The notes beneath the pieces are model-generated. The model searched no databases. It saw nothing but the letters and a program-made list of their open reading frames with translations, and was not told the origin of the DNA. Shown here one piece after another: positions 24,625 through 32,023 of a stretch of 34,906 nt of DNA. Position numbers and translations under genes: made by a program. The DNA comes from CAZSCF01 sp964636505. GTDB lineage: Bacteria > Patescibacteriota > Minisyncoccia > Moranbacterales > UBA2206. Within the stretch, counting starts at the first letter, position 1. Each line of letters opens with the position of its first letter. The stretch is from the NCBI GenBank assembly GCA_964636505.1, contig CAZWRY010000009.1, positions 1 through 34,906 of the forward strand. The letters are read 5' to 3'.

Positions 24625-25194
24625 ATGCAAAAAAATAAAAGAAAAAAACAAGCCGGCTTTTCTTTAATTGAAATATTAATCGTTTTGTTAATTGTTTCTT
24701 TATTGGGAATCATCGGTTTTACAGCTTTTCGGTCTTCCAAGAACACAGCTCAACTGGAAATGTCCCAAAGAAAGGTTGCGGCAGTAATCAAATTGGCGCA
24801 AAGCTATGCTATCCAGGGCAAAACCCAGCTTATTGACGGACAGCAGGAAGTGCCGTGCGGGTATGGATTCCGGTTTACGAGCGAAAATGAATTTCAAATT
24901 TTCTACAACGAACCGACAGATGAAAAAGATTGCCAGACATTGAATGCGGAAACAAATATGGATAACTTTAAGTTTGGCAGTTTGTCGGTGGAAGCGGATG
25001 GCTTCAGTTTGGAGAACGGTGTCGCTTTGTCGGGAGACATAAACAGTAGCGGTTTGTATTTTTCTACGCCTAATGCGAATGTATATGGAAGTGACGGAGC
25101 GTCATTCAGCAGTTCCAAAACCATCTCCTTGCAATATCGGGATGCGCAAAAAAGCATCACCATAAATTCTACCGGAGCCATTAAAGAAAATTAA
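24625..25194 (+). CDS. GspH/FimT-like minor pilin
   Basis: The 189-residue prepilin has a basic leader ending QAG, then FSLIEILIVLLIVSLLGIIGF with Glu5. A beta-rich GspH-like domain with an ISLQYRDAQKSITINSTG end follows. It starts four bases after pilD, so it is translationally coupled. Such proteins form the initiating tip complex of the pilus together with PilV, W and X types. Confidence 0.85.
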   Translation: MQKNKRKKQAGFSLIEILIVLLIVSLLGIIGFTAFRSSKNTAQLEMSQRKVAAVIKLAQSYAIQGKTQLIDGQQEVPCGYGFRFTSENEFQIFYNEPTDEKDCQTLNAETNMDNFKFGSLSVEADGFSLENGVALSGDINSSGLYFSTPNANVYGSDGASFSSSKTISLQYRDAQKSITINSTGAIKEN

Positions 25195-25197
25195 AAA

Positions 25198-25785
25198 ATG
25201 AAAATAAAAATGCAAAAATCGGAAAAGAAAAATAAAGAGAAAACAGGCTTCTCCATGGTGGAAGTGTTGGTTTCAATGTTTTTAATTTCCGTGGGACTTA
25301 TGGGGGCCATTTCTCTCATTTCCTCCAATTTGTCAGATATTATCAATAGTCGCAATCAGTCAATTGCCGGACTTTTGGCTGAAGAAGGCGTGGAGCTGGC
25401 AATAAATATCAGGGACACAAACATAAAGAACGGATTGCTTTCTTTTGAAGAAAATTTTCCGACAGGCGATGAAAACGACTGCATTATAGACTCCGAACTT
25501 ATTTTAGCAGGCGCGGGTTTGCAGTTATGTGACAGAAGTTTTGAAGAAGAAAAACTTTTCTATTTTTCCGATTCCCGAGGATATTTGCACGATATTACTT
25601 CTTCGGGGGATGGAAAAACAACCAAGTTTAAAAGAAAAATAGCGATTGATTATCTGGATGCCATTTCAACAAAGCTAACCAGCGTGGTGATTTGGGGAAA
25701 TAGTTTTCCGGATTTAAATAATTGCAATTTGGCAACCAGCTGTACTTATGCGGAAACAATTCTAACTAATTGGAAAGACAAATAA
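25198..25785 (+). CDS. PilV-like minor pilin
   Basis: The 195-residue prepilin has a long basic leader ending KTG, then FSMVEVLVSMFLISVGLMGAI, the usual PilV signature with Glu5. The C-terminal domain has SSVVIWGNSF-like strands and Cys pairs (NCNLATSCTY). It starts three bases after the previous stop. Starts at Met1 (25198) and Met5 are both possible. Confidence 0.82.
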   Translation: MKIKMQKSEKKNKEKTGFSMVEVLVSMFLISVGLMGAISLISSNLSDIINSRNQSIAGLLAEEGVELAINIRDTNIKNGLLSFEENFPTGDENDCIIDSELILAGAGLQLCDRSFEEEKLFYFSDSRGYLHDITSSGDGKTTKFKRKIAIDYLDAISTKLTSVVIWGNSFPDLNNCNLATSCTYAETILTNWKDK

Positions 25786-25787
25786 AA

Positions 25788-26363
25788 ATGAAACTAAGGA
25801 AGCTTAAAAAAAATAAAGGATATACATTCATAGAAGTGCTTTTGGCGGTTTTTCTCTTTTCTGTGGCCATGGTTCTTGTTATGGGCACAATGGTAAACAC
25901 AACAATTGTCAAGAAAAGGGCGCAAAATTCAGCCCAAAACTTGGAAGATGCCAGGTTTGCCATGGAAACGATGGCTAAAACGCTGAGAGGCAGTAAAATT
26001 TTTAGCTGCAATGGTGGAAGTGACGCGGATTGTACTTCGGGGACAATAACAGCTGTTGAGACATTTGATTATTCCCAGGGCAAATGTATTCAGTATAAGT
26101 TTTATTCCGATGGAGTTTATTCTACCAACGGGACAGGGGATTTAGCCGGCTGCAGCTTTTCTCCTTCCAATATGGTTCCGATGATAGATAACAATAATAA
26201 AATTCAAGCCATGAGTTTTAATGTCGTGAAACCGAGTGCAACCGCAAGCGGCAGTGTGACTATTTTAATGGAAATTTGCTCCAAATATAATAAAGGAGAT
26301 GAGTGTGTTCCGGGCAAAAGCGATAATTTTCCTATTCAGACAACGGTTTCTCTCAGAAATTAA
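25788..26363 (+). CDS. PilW-like minor pilin
   Basis: The 191-residue prepilin has leader MKLRKLKKNKG, then YTFIEVLLAVFLFSVAMVLVMG with Glu5 present. A beta-rich globular part with Cys pairs (FSCNGGSDADC, EICSKYNKGDEC) follows. ATG 25788 directly follows the previous gene; a frame extension to 25770 overlaps it and is less likely. Confidence 0.8.
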   Translation: MKLRKLKKNKGYTFIEVLLAVFLFSVAMVLVMGTMVNTTIVKKRAQNSAQNLEDARFAMETMAKTLRGSKIFSCNGGSDADCTSGTITAVETFDYSQGKCIQYKFYSDGVYSTNGTGDLAGCSFSPSNMVPMIDNNNKIQAMSFNVVKPSATASGSVTILMEICSKYNKGDECVPGKSDNFPIQTTVSLRN

Positions 26364-26439
26364 ATAAATTAATAATTTTTTAAATATTGATCAAATCTTT
26401 GTTTTCGGCGAAGAACCGAAAATGACAAGGGAAAAAAAT

Positions 26440-27105
26440 ATGCAAAAAAAGGAAATAAAAAAAGACAAAGCCTCAATCTTAGCGGTAACTTTAATTGTTT
26501 TGGGGTTGGTGCTTTCCATTGCTCTTAGCGCATCGCTGATCTCCATTTTGGGCAATAAAGCTTCCATCAGCTCAAATAAATCCAACCTGGCTTATTCCAG
26601 AGCGGATAGCGGTGTGGAAGACATTCTTTATAAAATAAAAAACGCAGATTCAAACGATACCATAGGGGATATCGTAACTTGCAGTGACGGTGTTTTTGAA
26701 AACAGCTCAGTCGGATACAAAGTTGAATTTAAAGATGCCAGCGGAGCGTTCATTAAAGACTGCGGAGTAGAAATTTCTAAAGTTGATACCATAAAATCCA
26801 CCGGCCGATCCGAAGGCAATCAAAGGTCAATTGAAGTGGCGGTAGCGGCAACCGACAGTCAAAAGGCTTGTTTTTGCAGACTTTCAGGAACACAAACATG
26901 GCACATATTAGTGCCTGGTTATGATGAGTGGACAGCATCAACATGTAAGGAAGTTTGTGCTGATGTATTTTCTAATCACGCACAATCCGCTATGGTTTGT
27001 TTATCTTCTGACGGAATTTCTATTGGTGATTTGTCGGGCATTTCTCTTGTAGGTCTTGTTGGTGAGGTGCCAACAGATATTCCTGATGAAAATTGCGGTT
27101 GGTAA
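26440..27105 (+). CDS. PilX-like minor pilin-related protein with Cys-rich C-terminus
   Basis: The 221-residue protein has a basic N-terminus and a hydrophobic helix (ASILAVTLIVLGLVLSIAL) but no Gly-Phe cleavage site with Glu5, as in PilX-type proteins. The middle part (SRADSGVEDILYKI) matches the PilX N-terminal family. The last 70 residues are Cys- and Trp-containing (ACFCRLSG, STCKEVCADVF, ENCGW) and look like an extra disulfide-held module, perhaps at the pilus tip. ATG 26440 is preceded by AAGG; an earlier ATG at 26422 lies at the edge of a hairpin (TTTTCGG/CCGAAAA). It is the last gene of the locus. Confidence 0.72.
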   Translation: MQKKEIKKDKASILAVTLIVLGLVLSIALSASLISILGNKASISSNKSNLAYSRADSGVEDILYKIKNADSNDTIGDIVTCSDGVFENSSVGYKVEFKDASGAFIKDCGVEISKVDTIKSTGRSEGNQRSIEVAVAATDSQKACFCRLSGTQTWHILVPGYDEWTASTCKEVCADVFSNHAQSAMVCLSSDGISIGDLSGISLVGLVGEVPTDIPDENCGW

Positions 27106-27130
27106 AATTAAGTTTGTAAAATAAAATTTG

Positions 27131-27159
27131 GCCTCGGAATTAAATTCTGGGGCTTTTTT
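27131..27159 (+). terminator. Terminator of the pilus locus
   Basis: GCCTCGGAATT/AATTCTGGGGC stem with G-U pairs, followed by TTTTTT. It overlaps the region just before the ligA promoter. Confidence 0.82.
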
Positions 27160-27160
27160 A

Positions 27161-27169
27161 TGCTATAAT
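27161..27169 (+). promoter_or_regulatory. Extended -10 promoter giving a near-leaderless ligA mRNA
   Basis: TGCTATAAT ends only six bases before the ATG at 27176, so transcription would start at or next to the start codon. No good -35 is seen, as is common with extended -10 sites. Confidence 0.65.
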
Positions 27170-27175
27170 TATCTT

Positions 27176-29344
27176 ATGAATGAAAAAGAAGTTAAAAATA
27201 GAATAACCAAGCTTTCGGCGGAAATCAACAAATTGCGCTACGAATATCATGTCTTGGACAAACCGGATGTAACGGATGAGGTTTATGATTCTCTGATGGC
27301 AGAGCTCAGGAGTCTTGAAGAACGATATCCAGAATTTCGTTTTTCTGATTCTCCGACGCAAAGAATTGGAGGAAAGCCCTTGGATAAGTTTCAAAAAGTC
27401 AGACATCAAATCAGGCAGTGGTCTTTTGATGATATTTTTGATTATGAAGGGCTAAAAAAGTGGGAAGAGAAAGTAAAGCGTCTAACGTTCAAACGTTCTA
27501 ATTTTCAAAAGTCAGAAATGGATTATTGCTGTGAGATTAAGATTGATGGGTTAAAAGTTATTTTGACCTATGAAAAGGGAATTTTTATGCGGGGCGCAAC
27601 CCGGGGAGATGGAATAATTGGCGAGGATGTGACAGAAAATTTGAAAACCATCCAAAGCATTCCTTTGAAATTAACCGAACCCATTAATCTTATTGTTGTG
27701 GGAGAATGTTGGTTGGGCAAAAGAGAATTGGAAAGAATAAACAAGGAGCGCCAGAAAAAAGGTGAGCCAATGTTTGCTAATTCGCGAAATGCGGCGGCCG
27801 GATCAATCAGACAACTGGATCCTAAAATTGCAGCGACTAGGAAGCTCAGCAGCTTTATTTATGATATAGATATGCTGAGAATTCCAAATTCCAAATTACA
27901 AATTCCAAATAAATCCGAAATTAAAAATTTCAAATTACAAAAAAATGATTTTCCTGAAACACAGATTGAAGAGCTGGAGCTTCTTAAGAAGTTAGGGTTT
28001 AAAGTAAATAACGAATACCGACTGTGCAAAAATATTGGGGAAATTCAGGAATTTTATGAGGAATGGACTCAAAAGAAAGACAAGCAAGATTATGGCATTG
28101 ACGGCGTGGTGATTAAAATAAATTCCATAGCTATTCAAAAAGCGTTGGGTTATACGGGAAAGTCTCCACGTTGGGGTATCGCCTATAAATTCCCAGCTGA
28201 AAGAGTTACGACGGTCGTAGAGGATATTAGAATACAAGTTGGACGCACGGGAGCGCTCACGCCGGTGGCGCATTTGCGTCCGGTGAAAGTGGCCGGTTCA
28301 ACCGTGAGCCGCGCAACTCTCCACAATGAAGATGAAATAAAAAGATTGGACATCAGAATTGGCGATACAGTCGTAATTCAAAAGGCCGGGGATGTTATTC
28401 CGGAAATAGTGGAAGCTATTCGGAATCTTAGGACTGGCAAAGAAAAAAAATTCAAAATGCCAACAATTTGTCCAATGTGCGGCGGCAAAGTCATGAGGCA
28501 AGAAACGGGAGACAAGAGACGCGGATCTTTATCTGCAGCGACATACTGCTTAAACACGAAATGCTATGCAGTGGAAAAAGAAAAACTGATTCATTTTGTT
28601 TCTAAAAAAGGCTTTAATATTGACGGTTTTGGAGAAAAAATAGCGGAAAGGTTTCTGGAAGAAGGATTGATTTCCAATGCGGCGGATATTTTTGAACTTG
28701 AGAAGGGAGACTTGGAACCACTGGAAAGGTTTGCGGAAAAGTCGGCAGATAATTTGATGAAGGCAATAGAGACAAGTAAAAAAATAAGTTTGGAAAAATT
28801 TTTGTTTGCTTTGGGGATCAGATATGTAGGAGAAGAGACAGCCGTATTAATTGCTAGGACAATTAAAACGAAAATACCAAATACCAAATACCAAATACCA
28901 AATAAATTACAAATTTCAAATCCTAAAATTTTGGCAGATATATTTTCCAAAATATCCATTGAAGATTGGCGAAATATCAAAGGCATTGGGGAAAAGTCGG
29001 CGGAAAGCCTGGCTAAATGGTTTTCCGACGCAGAAAATATTAAATTGCTTGAGAGAATGAGCGAGCTGGGAGTGGAGATTGAGACAAGAGACAGGGGACA
29101 TGAGACAGGGGAAAGAGGTAAGTTAGCAAATAAAATATTTGTTTTGACAGGCGAACTCAAAAGCTTTACAAGAGACGAGGCAAAAGATATTATTAGAAAA
29201 GGAGGTGGCGATGTTTCATCTTCGGTGAGTCGAAAAACAAATTATGTCTTGGCTGGGGAAAACCCTGGATCAAAGTATGATAAGGCCCAGGAATTGGGAG
29301 TAAAAATCATAGATGAAAAAGAATTTAAAAAATTATTGGTCTGA
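27176..29344 (+). CDS. ligA: NAD+-dependent DNA ligase
   Basis: The 722-residue protein contains the Ia domain, the adenylation motif CEIKIDGLKV with nucleophile Lys122, an OB fold (AYKFPAE, TGALTPVA), a zinc finger (CPMC, then YC and KC), HhH repeats (ALGIRYVGEETA, IKGIGEKSAESL) and a C-terminal BRCT. It joins nicks using NAD+ in replication and repair. It is about 50 residues longer than usual because of low-complexity insertions at roughly residues 236-262, 442-454, 564-585 and 635-649, all in loops between conserved motifs. The start is ATG 27176; an upstream frame extension runs into the terminator and is rejected. Confidence 0.95.
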   Translation: MNEKEVKNRITKLSAEINKLRYEYHVLDKPDVTDEVYDSLMAELRSLEERYPEFRFSDSPTQRIGGKPLDKFQKVRHQIRQWSFDDIFDYEGLKKWEEKVKRLTFKRSNFQKSEMDYCCEIKIDGLKVILTYEKGIFMRGATRGDGIIGEDVTENLKTIQSIPLKLTEPINLIVVGECWLGKRELERINKERQKKGEPMFANSRNAAAGSIRQLDPKIAATRKLSSFIYDIDMLRIPNSKLQIPNKSEIKNFKLQKNDFPETQIEELELLKKLGFKVNNEYRLCKNIGEIQEFYEEWTQKKDKQDYGIDGVVIKINSIAIQKALGYTGKSPRWGIAYKFPAERVTTVVEDIRIQVGRTGALTPVAHLRPVKVAGSTVSRATLHNEDEIKRLDIRIGDTVVIQKAGDVIPEIVEAIRNLRTGKEKKFKMPTICPMCGGKVMRQETGDKRRGSLSAATYCLNTKCYAVEKEKLIHFVSKKGFNIDGFGEKIAERFLEEGLISNAADIFELEKGDLEPLERFAEKSADNLMKAIETSKKISLEKFLFALGIRYVGEETAVLIARTIKTKIPNTKYQIPNKLQISNPKILADIFSKISIEDWRNIKGIGEKSAESLAKWFSDAENIKLLERMSELGVEIETRDRGHETGERGKLANKIFVLTGELKSFTRDEAKDIIRKGGGDVSSSVSRKTNYVLAGENPGSKYDKAQELGVKIIDEKEFKKLLV
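27881..27959 (+). repeat. AATTCCAAAT-type low-complexity insertion in ligA
   Basis: Tandem AATTCCAAATTA-like units are read in frame as IPNSKLQIPNK-type peptide. The unit type also appears at 28866-28928. Confidence 0.8.
28866..28928 (+). repeat. ATACCAAAT tandem repeat insertion in ligA
   Basis: Four ATACCAAAT-like units in tandem are read as IPNTKYQIPNK between the HhH motifs. Confidence 0.85.
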
Positions 29345-29345
29345 T

Positions 29346-29449
29346 TTTACGAAAGATACTTTTTATTTTTGAAACGCAAATTTCAGCTAATATATTTTTA
29401 AATTAAAGAAAAATTTTCTGACTCAAAAATAAAAAGTATCTTTCGTAAA
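29346..29449. repeat. Long inverted repeat filling the ligA/gatC junction
   Basis: Perfect 27-bp arms lie at 29346-29372 and 29423-29449 (left arm begins TTTACGAAAGATACTTTTTA), with a 50-base loop. The left arm begins one base after the ligA stop; the right arm ends 16 bases before the gatC ATG. A candidate promoter is in the loop. Confidence 0.9.
29369..29396 (+). promoter_or_regulatory. Candidate promoter of gatC in the inverted-repeat loop
   Basis: TTGAAA, 16-bp spacer, TATATT. The -35 overlaps the end of the left arm. Confidence 0.5.
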
Positions 29450-29465
29450 TGTAAAAATTATCTTT

Positions 29466-29747
29466 ATGATTTCAATTGACGAAACAAAACATATTGCAGG
29501 ACTCGCCAGAATTGGCGCAACGGAAAAAGATTTGGATAAGTTTTCAAATGACTTGTCGACCATTTTGGATTGGATGCAACGATTGGAAGAAGTGAAGTTG
29601 GAAGGAGTAGAACCAACGGCGCACATTTCGGGTATTAAAAATGTCCTGCGCGAAGATAAGATCAATGAATTTTTGGATAAAAAAGAAATTACCAAGTTAT
29701 TTCCGGAAGAAAAAGATGGGTATGATAAAGTAAAAAGTATACTTTAA
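29466..29747 (+). CDS. gatC: Glu-tRNA(Gln)/Asp-tRNA(Asn) amidotransferase subunit C
   Basis: The 93-residue GatC has the typical N-terminal ISIDETKHIAGLARI, the LDWMQRLEEVKLEGVEPTAH belt and a VLREDKI segment that wraps GatA. It stabilises the GatCAB complex, which converts misacylated Glu-tRNA(Gln) or Asp-tRNA(Asn) to the amide form. gatA follows after a palindromic element; gatB is not in the window. Confidence 0.94.
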   Translation: MISIDETKHIAGLARIGATEKDLDKFSNDLSTILDWMQRLEEVKLEGVEPTAHISGIKNVLREDKINEFLDKKEITKLFPEEKDGYDKVKSIL

Positions 29748-29755
29748 TTTTTTAA

Positions 29756-29824
29756 TGTCATCCCGAACTTGTTTCGGGATCTAAAAAATAAAAAATTAGA
29801 TGCTGAAACAAGTTCAGCATGACA
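29756..29824. repeat. Interspersed palindromic element between gatC and gatA
   Basis: The left unit (29756-29782, TGTCATCCCGAACTTGTTTC...) and right unit (29798-29824, ending GTTCAGCATGACA) are imperfect inverted copies around an A-rich loop. Both words are familiar from interspersed repeats found in many unrelated bacteria. It translates to the LKQVQHD peptide that often falsely extends the next gene. Confidence 0.85.
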
Positions 29825-29835
29825 ATTATTCTGTT

Positions 29836-31281
29836 ATGATTAAAGAGTTGCATAATAAATTAATAAATAAGGAAATAACCCCAGTACAATTAACTGAGCA
29901 GTATTTTGCCAGCATTGAGCAAAAAGACAAGGACATTTTTTCTTATTTGACACTCACGAAGGAAACGGCGCTCGCAAAAGCTAGAGAAGTGGATAAAAAA
30001 ATAGTAAGCGGCGAAGATATTGGTTTAATAGAAGGCATCCCCGGGGCGATTAAAGATAATATTTGTATTCAAGGGGTGCGAACGACAGCCGCTTCAAAAA
30101 TTTTAGATAACTATATTGCTCCATATGACGCAACAGTTATCAAGAAGCTCAAGGAAAGCGGGGCTGTATTTTTAGGCAAGACCAATTTGGATGAATTTGC
30201 TATGGGGTCTTCAACAGAAAAAAGCGCCTATGGTCCAACAAAGAATCCGGCAGATCTCAAAAGAGTGCCAGGAGGGTCTTCCGGCGGCTCAGCGGCAGCC
30301 GTAGCGGCCGACGAAGCGGTTTGGGCACTGGGTTCAGATACGGGCGGCTCAATTAGACAGCCAGCTTCTTTTTGTGGTGTAGTTGGCCTCAAGCCGACAT
30401 ACGGCAGAGTTTCGCGTTATGGACTTTTGGCCATGGCTTCCAGTCTGGATCAAATCGGTCCGATTACTAAAACAGTTGAAGATGCGGCTATTGTTCTCAG
30501 TGAAATCTCCGGAGAAGATGCCCGGTATGATGCTACAGCGGCCAAAAGCGCCAACAAAAGATATGAAGATTATCTGTTGGGTGATGTGAAAGGCAAGAAA
30601 ATTGGAGTAGTCAAAGAATATATGGAAAGTTTGAATCCGGATGTTAAAAAAGTTTTGGAAGAAGCCGTTTTTAAATTTAAAAACTTGGGAGCGGAAATAA
30701 AAGAAATAACTCTTGCCTATGCCAAATACGCTTTGCCGGCTTATTATATTATTATGCCGGCTGAAGTAAGTTCCAATTTGGCTAGGCTGGATGGAATCAA
30801 ATACGGTATGCGAGTTTTTGATTTTGAAGATTCTAAGGTTGATTTTGCTTCCGAGGATAAAAATCTTCTGGAGATATATCTAGATTCAAGGTGCTATGGA
30901 TTTGGCGAGGAAGTCAAAAAAAGAATAATGCTTGGCACCTATACGCTTTCATCGGGGTATTATGATGCTTATTACCTGCGGGCGCAAAAAGTCAGAACTC
31001 TAATCAGACGCGACTTTGAAAAAGCTTTTGCTGAAGTTGATTTTATTTTGACTCCGACCGCGCCGTCTCCGGCTTTTAAATTTGGAGAAAAAACAAATGA
31101 TCCTTTGCAAATGTATCTGGAAGATATCTTTACGGTTACTGCGAACATCTCCGGCGTTCCGGCCATCTCCGTTCCTTTTGGCAGGGTAAATTCATTGCCC
31201 ATCGGAGTTCAACTGATGGGGAAATGGTTTGATGAGGAGGGACTTTTAAACGCGGCTTATACATTAGAGCAAAATAAATAA
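29836..31281 (+). CDS. gatA: Glu-tRNA(Gln)/Asp-tRNA(Asn) amidotransferase subunit A
   Basis: The 481-residue amidase-signature enzyme has catalytic Lys73 (GAIKDNICIQG), Ser148 (VPGGSSGGSA) and Ser172 (GSDTGGSIRQPA), matching the Ser-cisSer-Lys triad. It releases ammonia from glutamine for GatB. I start at ATG 29836; the frame runs back to 29800 only through the palindromic repeat. It is cotranscribed with gatC, and the next gene starts 12 bases on. Confidence 0.96.
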   Translation: MIKELHNKLINKEITPVQLTEQYFASIEQKDKDIFSYLTLTKETALAKAREVDKKIVSGEDIGLIEGIPGAIKDNICIQGVRTTAASKILDNYIAPYDATVIKKLKESGAVFLGKTNLDEFAMGSSTEKSAYGPTKNPADLKRVPGGSSGGSAAAVAADEAVWALGSDTGGSIRQPASFCGVVGLKPTYGRVSRYGLLAMASSLDQIGPITKTVEDAAIVLSEISGEDARYDATAAKSANKRYEDYLLGDVKGKKIGVVKEYMESLNPDVKKVLEEAVFKFKNLGAEIKEITLAYAKYALPAYYIIMPAEVSSNLARLDGIKYGMRVFDFEDSKVDFASEDKNLLEIYLDSRCYGFGEEVKKRIMLGTYTLSSGYYDAYYLRAQKVRTLIRRDFEKAFAEVDFILTPTAPSPAFKFGEKTNDPLQMYLEDIFTVTANISGVPAISVPFGRVNSLPIGVQLMGKWFDEEGLLNAAYTLEQNK

Positions 31282-31293
31282 AAAATTAAAAAT

Positions 31294-31839
31294 ATGAATT
31301 TTTATTTTTTTGAAAATTTTTTAGACTTGCTGGTCAAAGATTTGTCAGTTTTTTACAATTCTTCCTTTTTTCTGGTTATCAAGATCTTGTTGGGTTTTTA
31401 TGCAATAGTTCTGTTTTTAAACATTATTCTTTTGATTATTCAGAGAAACATGGTGTCCAATATCCGGGAAGGATTTACCATTGGAATGAATATTCCTCCG
31501 GAGCTTACGATCAAAAAGAAAAAACTGAAAACCAAATGGATGAAAATAAAGGAAAAACTTCAAGGCCAAAATGAAGCTGAATATAAGCTGGCAATCATTG
31601 AAGCCGATGATTTAATCGGCGATCTCATCAGCAGAATGGGTTTTAAAGGTGAAAATATGGCAGAAAAAATAGATAATATCCCGGCCGGGCAATTGGACAA
31701 TGTTGAAGACTTGCAAGCGGCGCATCAAATCAGAAACAGAATAATTCATGAAGAAAATATGCAATTTAGCCGAGAAGAAGCGCAAAAAACATTGGAATTA
31801 TATGAAAAGTTTTTGGATTATTTCGAGGTGTTGAATTGA
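31294..31839 (+). CDS. Membrane-anchored protein with HEPN-like RX4H motif
   Basis: The 181-residue protein has one strong transmembrane helix (FLVIKILLGFYAIVLFLNIILLII, about 27-50), a basic linker and a helical C-terminal domain. That domain has LQAAHQIRNRIIHEE at about residues 141-155. The R-x4-H spacing followed by Glu is the pattern of HEPN/DUF4145-type domains, some of which are RNases or bind nucleotides. It follows gatA closely. Activity is not proven; the family occurs widely in Patescibacteria as hypothetical proteins. Confidence 0.7.
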   Translation: MNFYFFENFLDLLVKDLSVFYNSSFFLVIKILLGFYAIVLFLNIILLIIQRNMVSNIREGFTIGMNIPPELTIKKKKLKTKWMKIKEKLQGQNEAEYKLAIIEADDLIGDLISRMGFKGENMAEKIDNIPAGQLDNVEDLQAAHQIRNRIIHEENMQFSREEAQKTLELYEKFLDYFEVLN

Positions 31840-31864
31840 CAGAGTCGGTTTAATTTAGTAAGCT
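31836..31864 (+). promoter_or_regulatory. Candidate promoter of initiator tRNA
   Basis: TTGACA overlaps the stop codon of the preceding gene; 17-bp spacer, then a weak TAAGCT. The tRNA begins 27 bases later. Confidence 0.5.
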
Positions 31865-31890
31865 TTATATGCTTTGCATTTTTTATTTAT

Positions 31891-31962
31891 AGCGGGATGG
31901 AGCAATGGCAGCTCGCGTGGCTCATAACCACGAGGTTCCCGGTTCGAATCCGGGTCCCGCAA
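31891..31962 (+). tRNA. Initiator tRNA-Met (CAU) with A1·A72
   Basis: The acceptor AGCGGGA pairs with TCCCGCA except for the first position, A1·A72, the unpaired end that marks bacterial initiators (C1·A72 in E. coli). The A11-T24 D-stem pair and GGAGCAATGGCAGCTC D-arm also fit an initiator. The anticodon stem has TGG/CCA instead of the usual three G-C pairs. CCA is not encoded. Confidence 0.88.
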
Positions 31963-31967
31963 CAGAG

Positions 31968-31996
31968 TTGTTGAATATTTGAACTTACGGTATAAT
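31968..31996 (+). promoter_or_regulatory. Candidate promoter of the HTH/LAGLIDADG-like gene
   Basis: TTGTTG, 17-bp spacer, TATAAT (31991-31996), 27 bases before the ATG. Confidence 0.5.
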
Positions 31997-32023
31997 TCTT
32001 AGAGAACACATATCGTGAGTTTT

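Noticed and set aside
29800..29835. N-terminal extension MLKQVQHD of gatA
   Set aside because: It is encoded by the palindromic repeat; GatA homology starts at ATG 29836.
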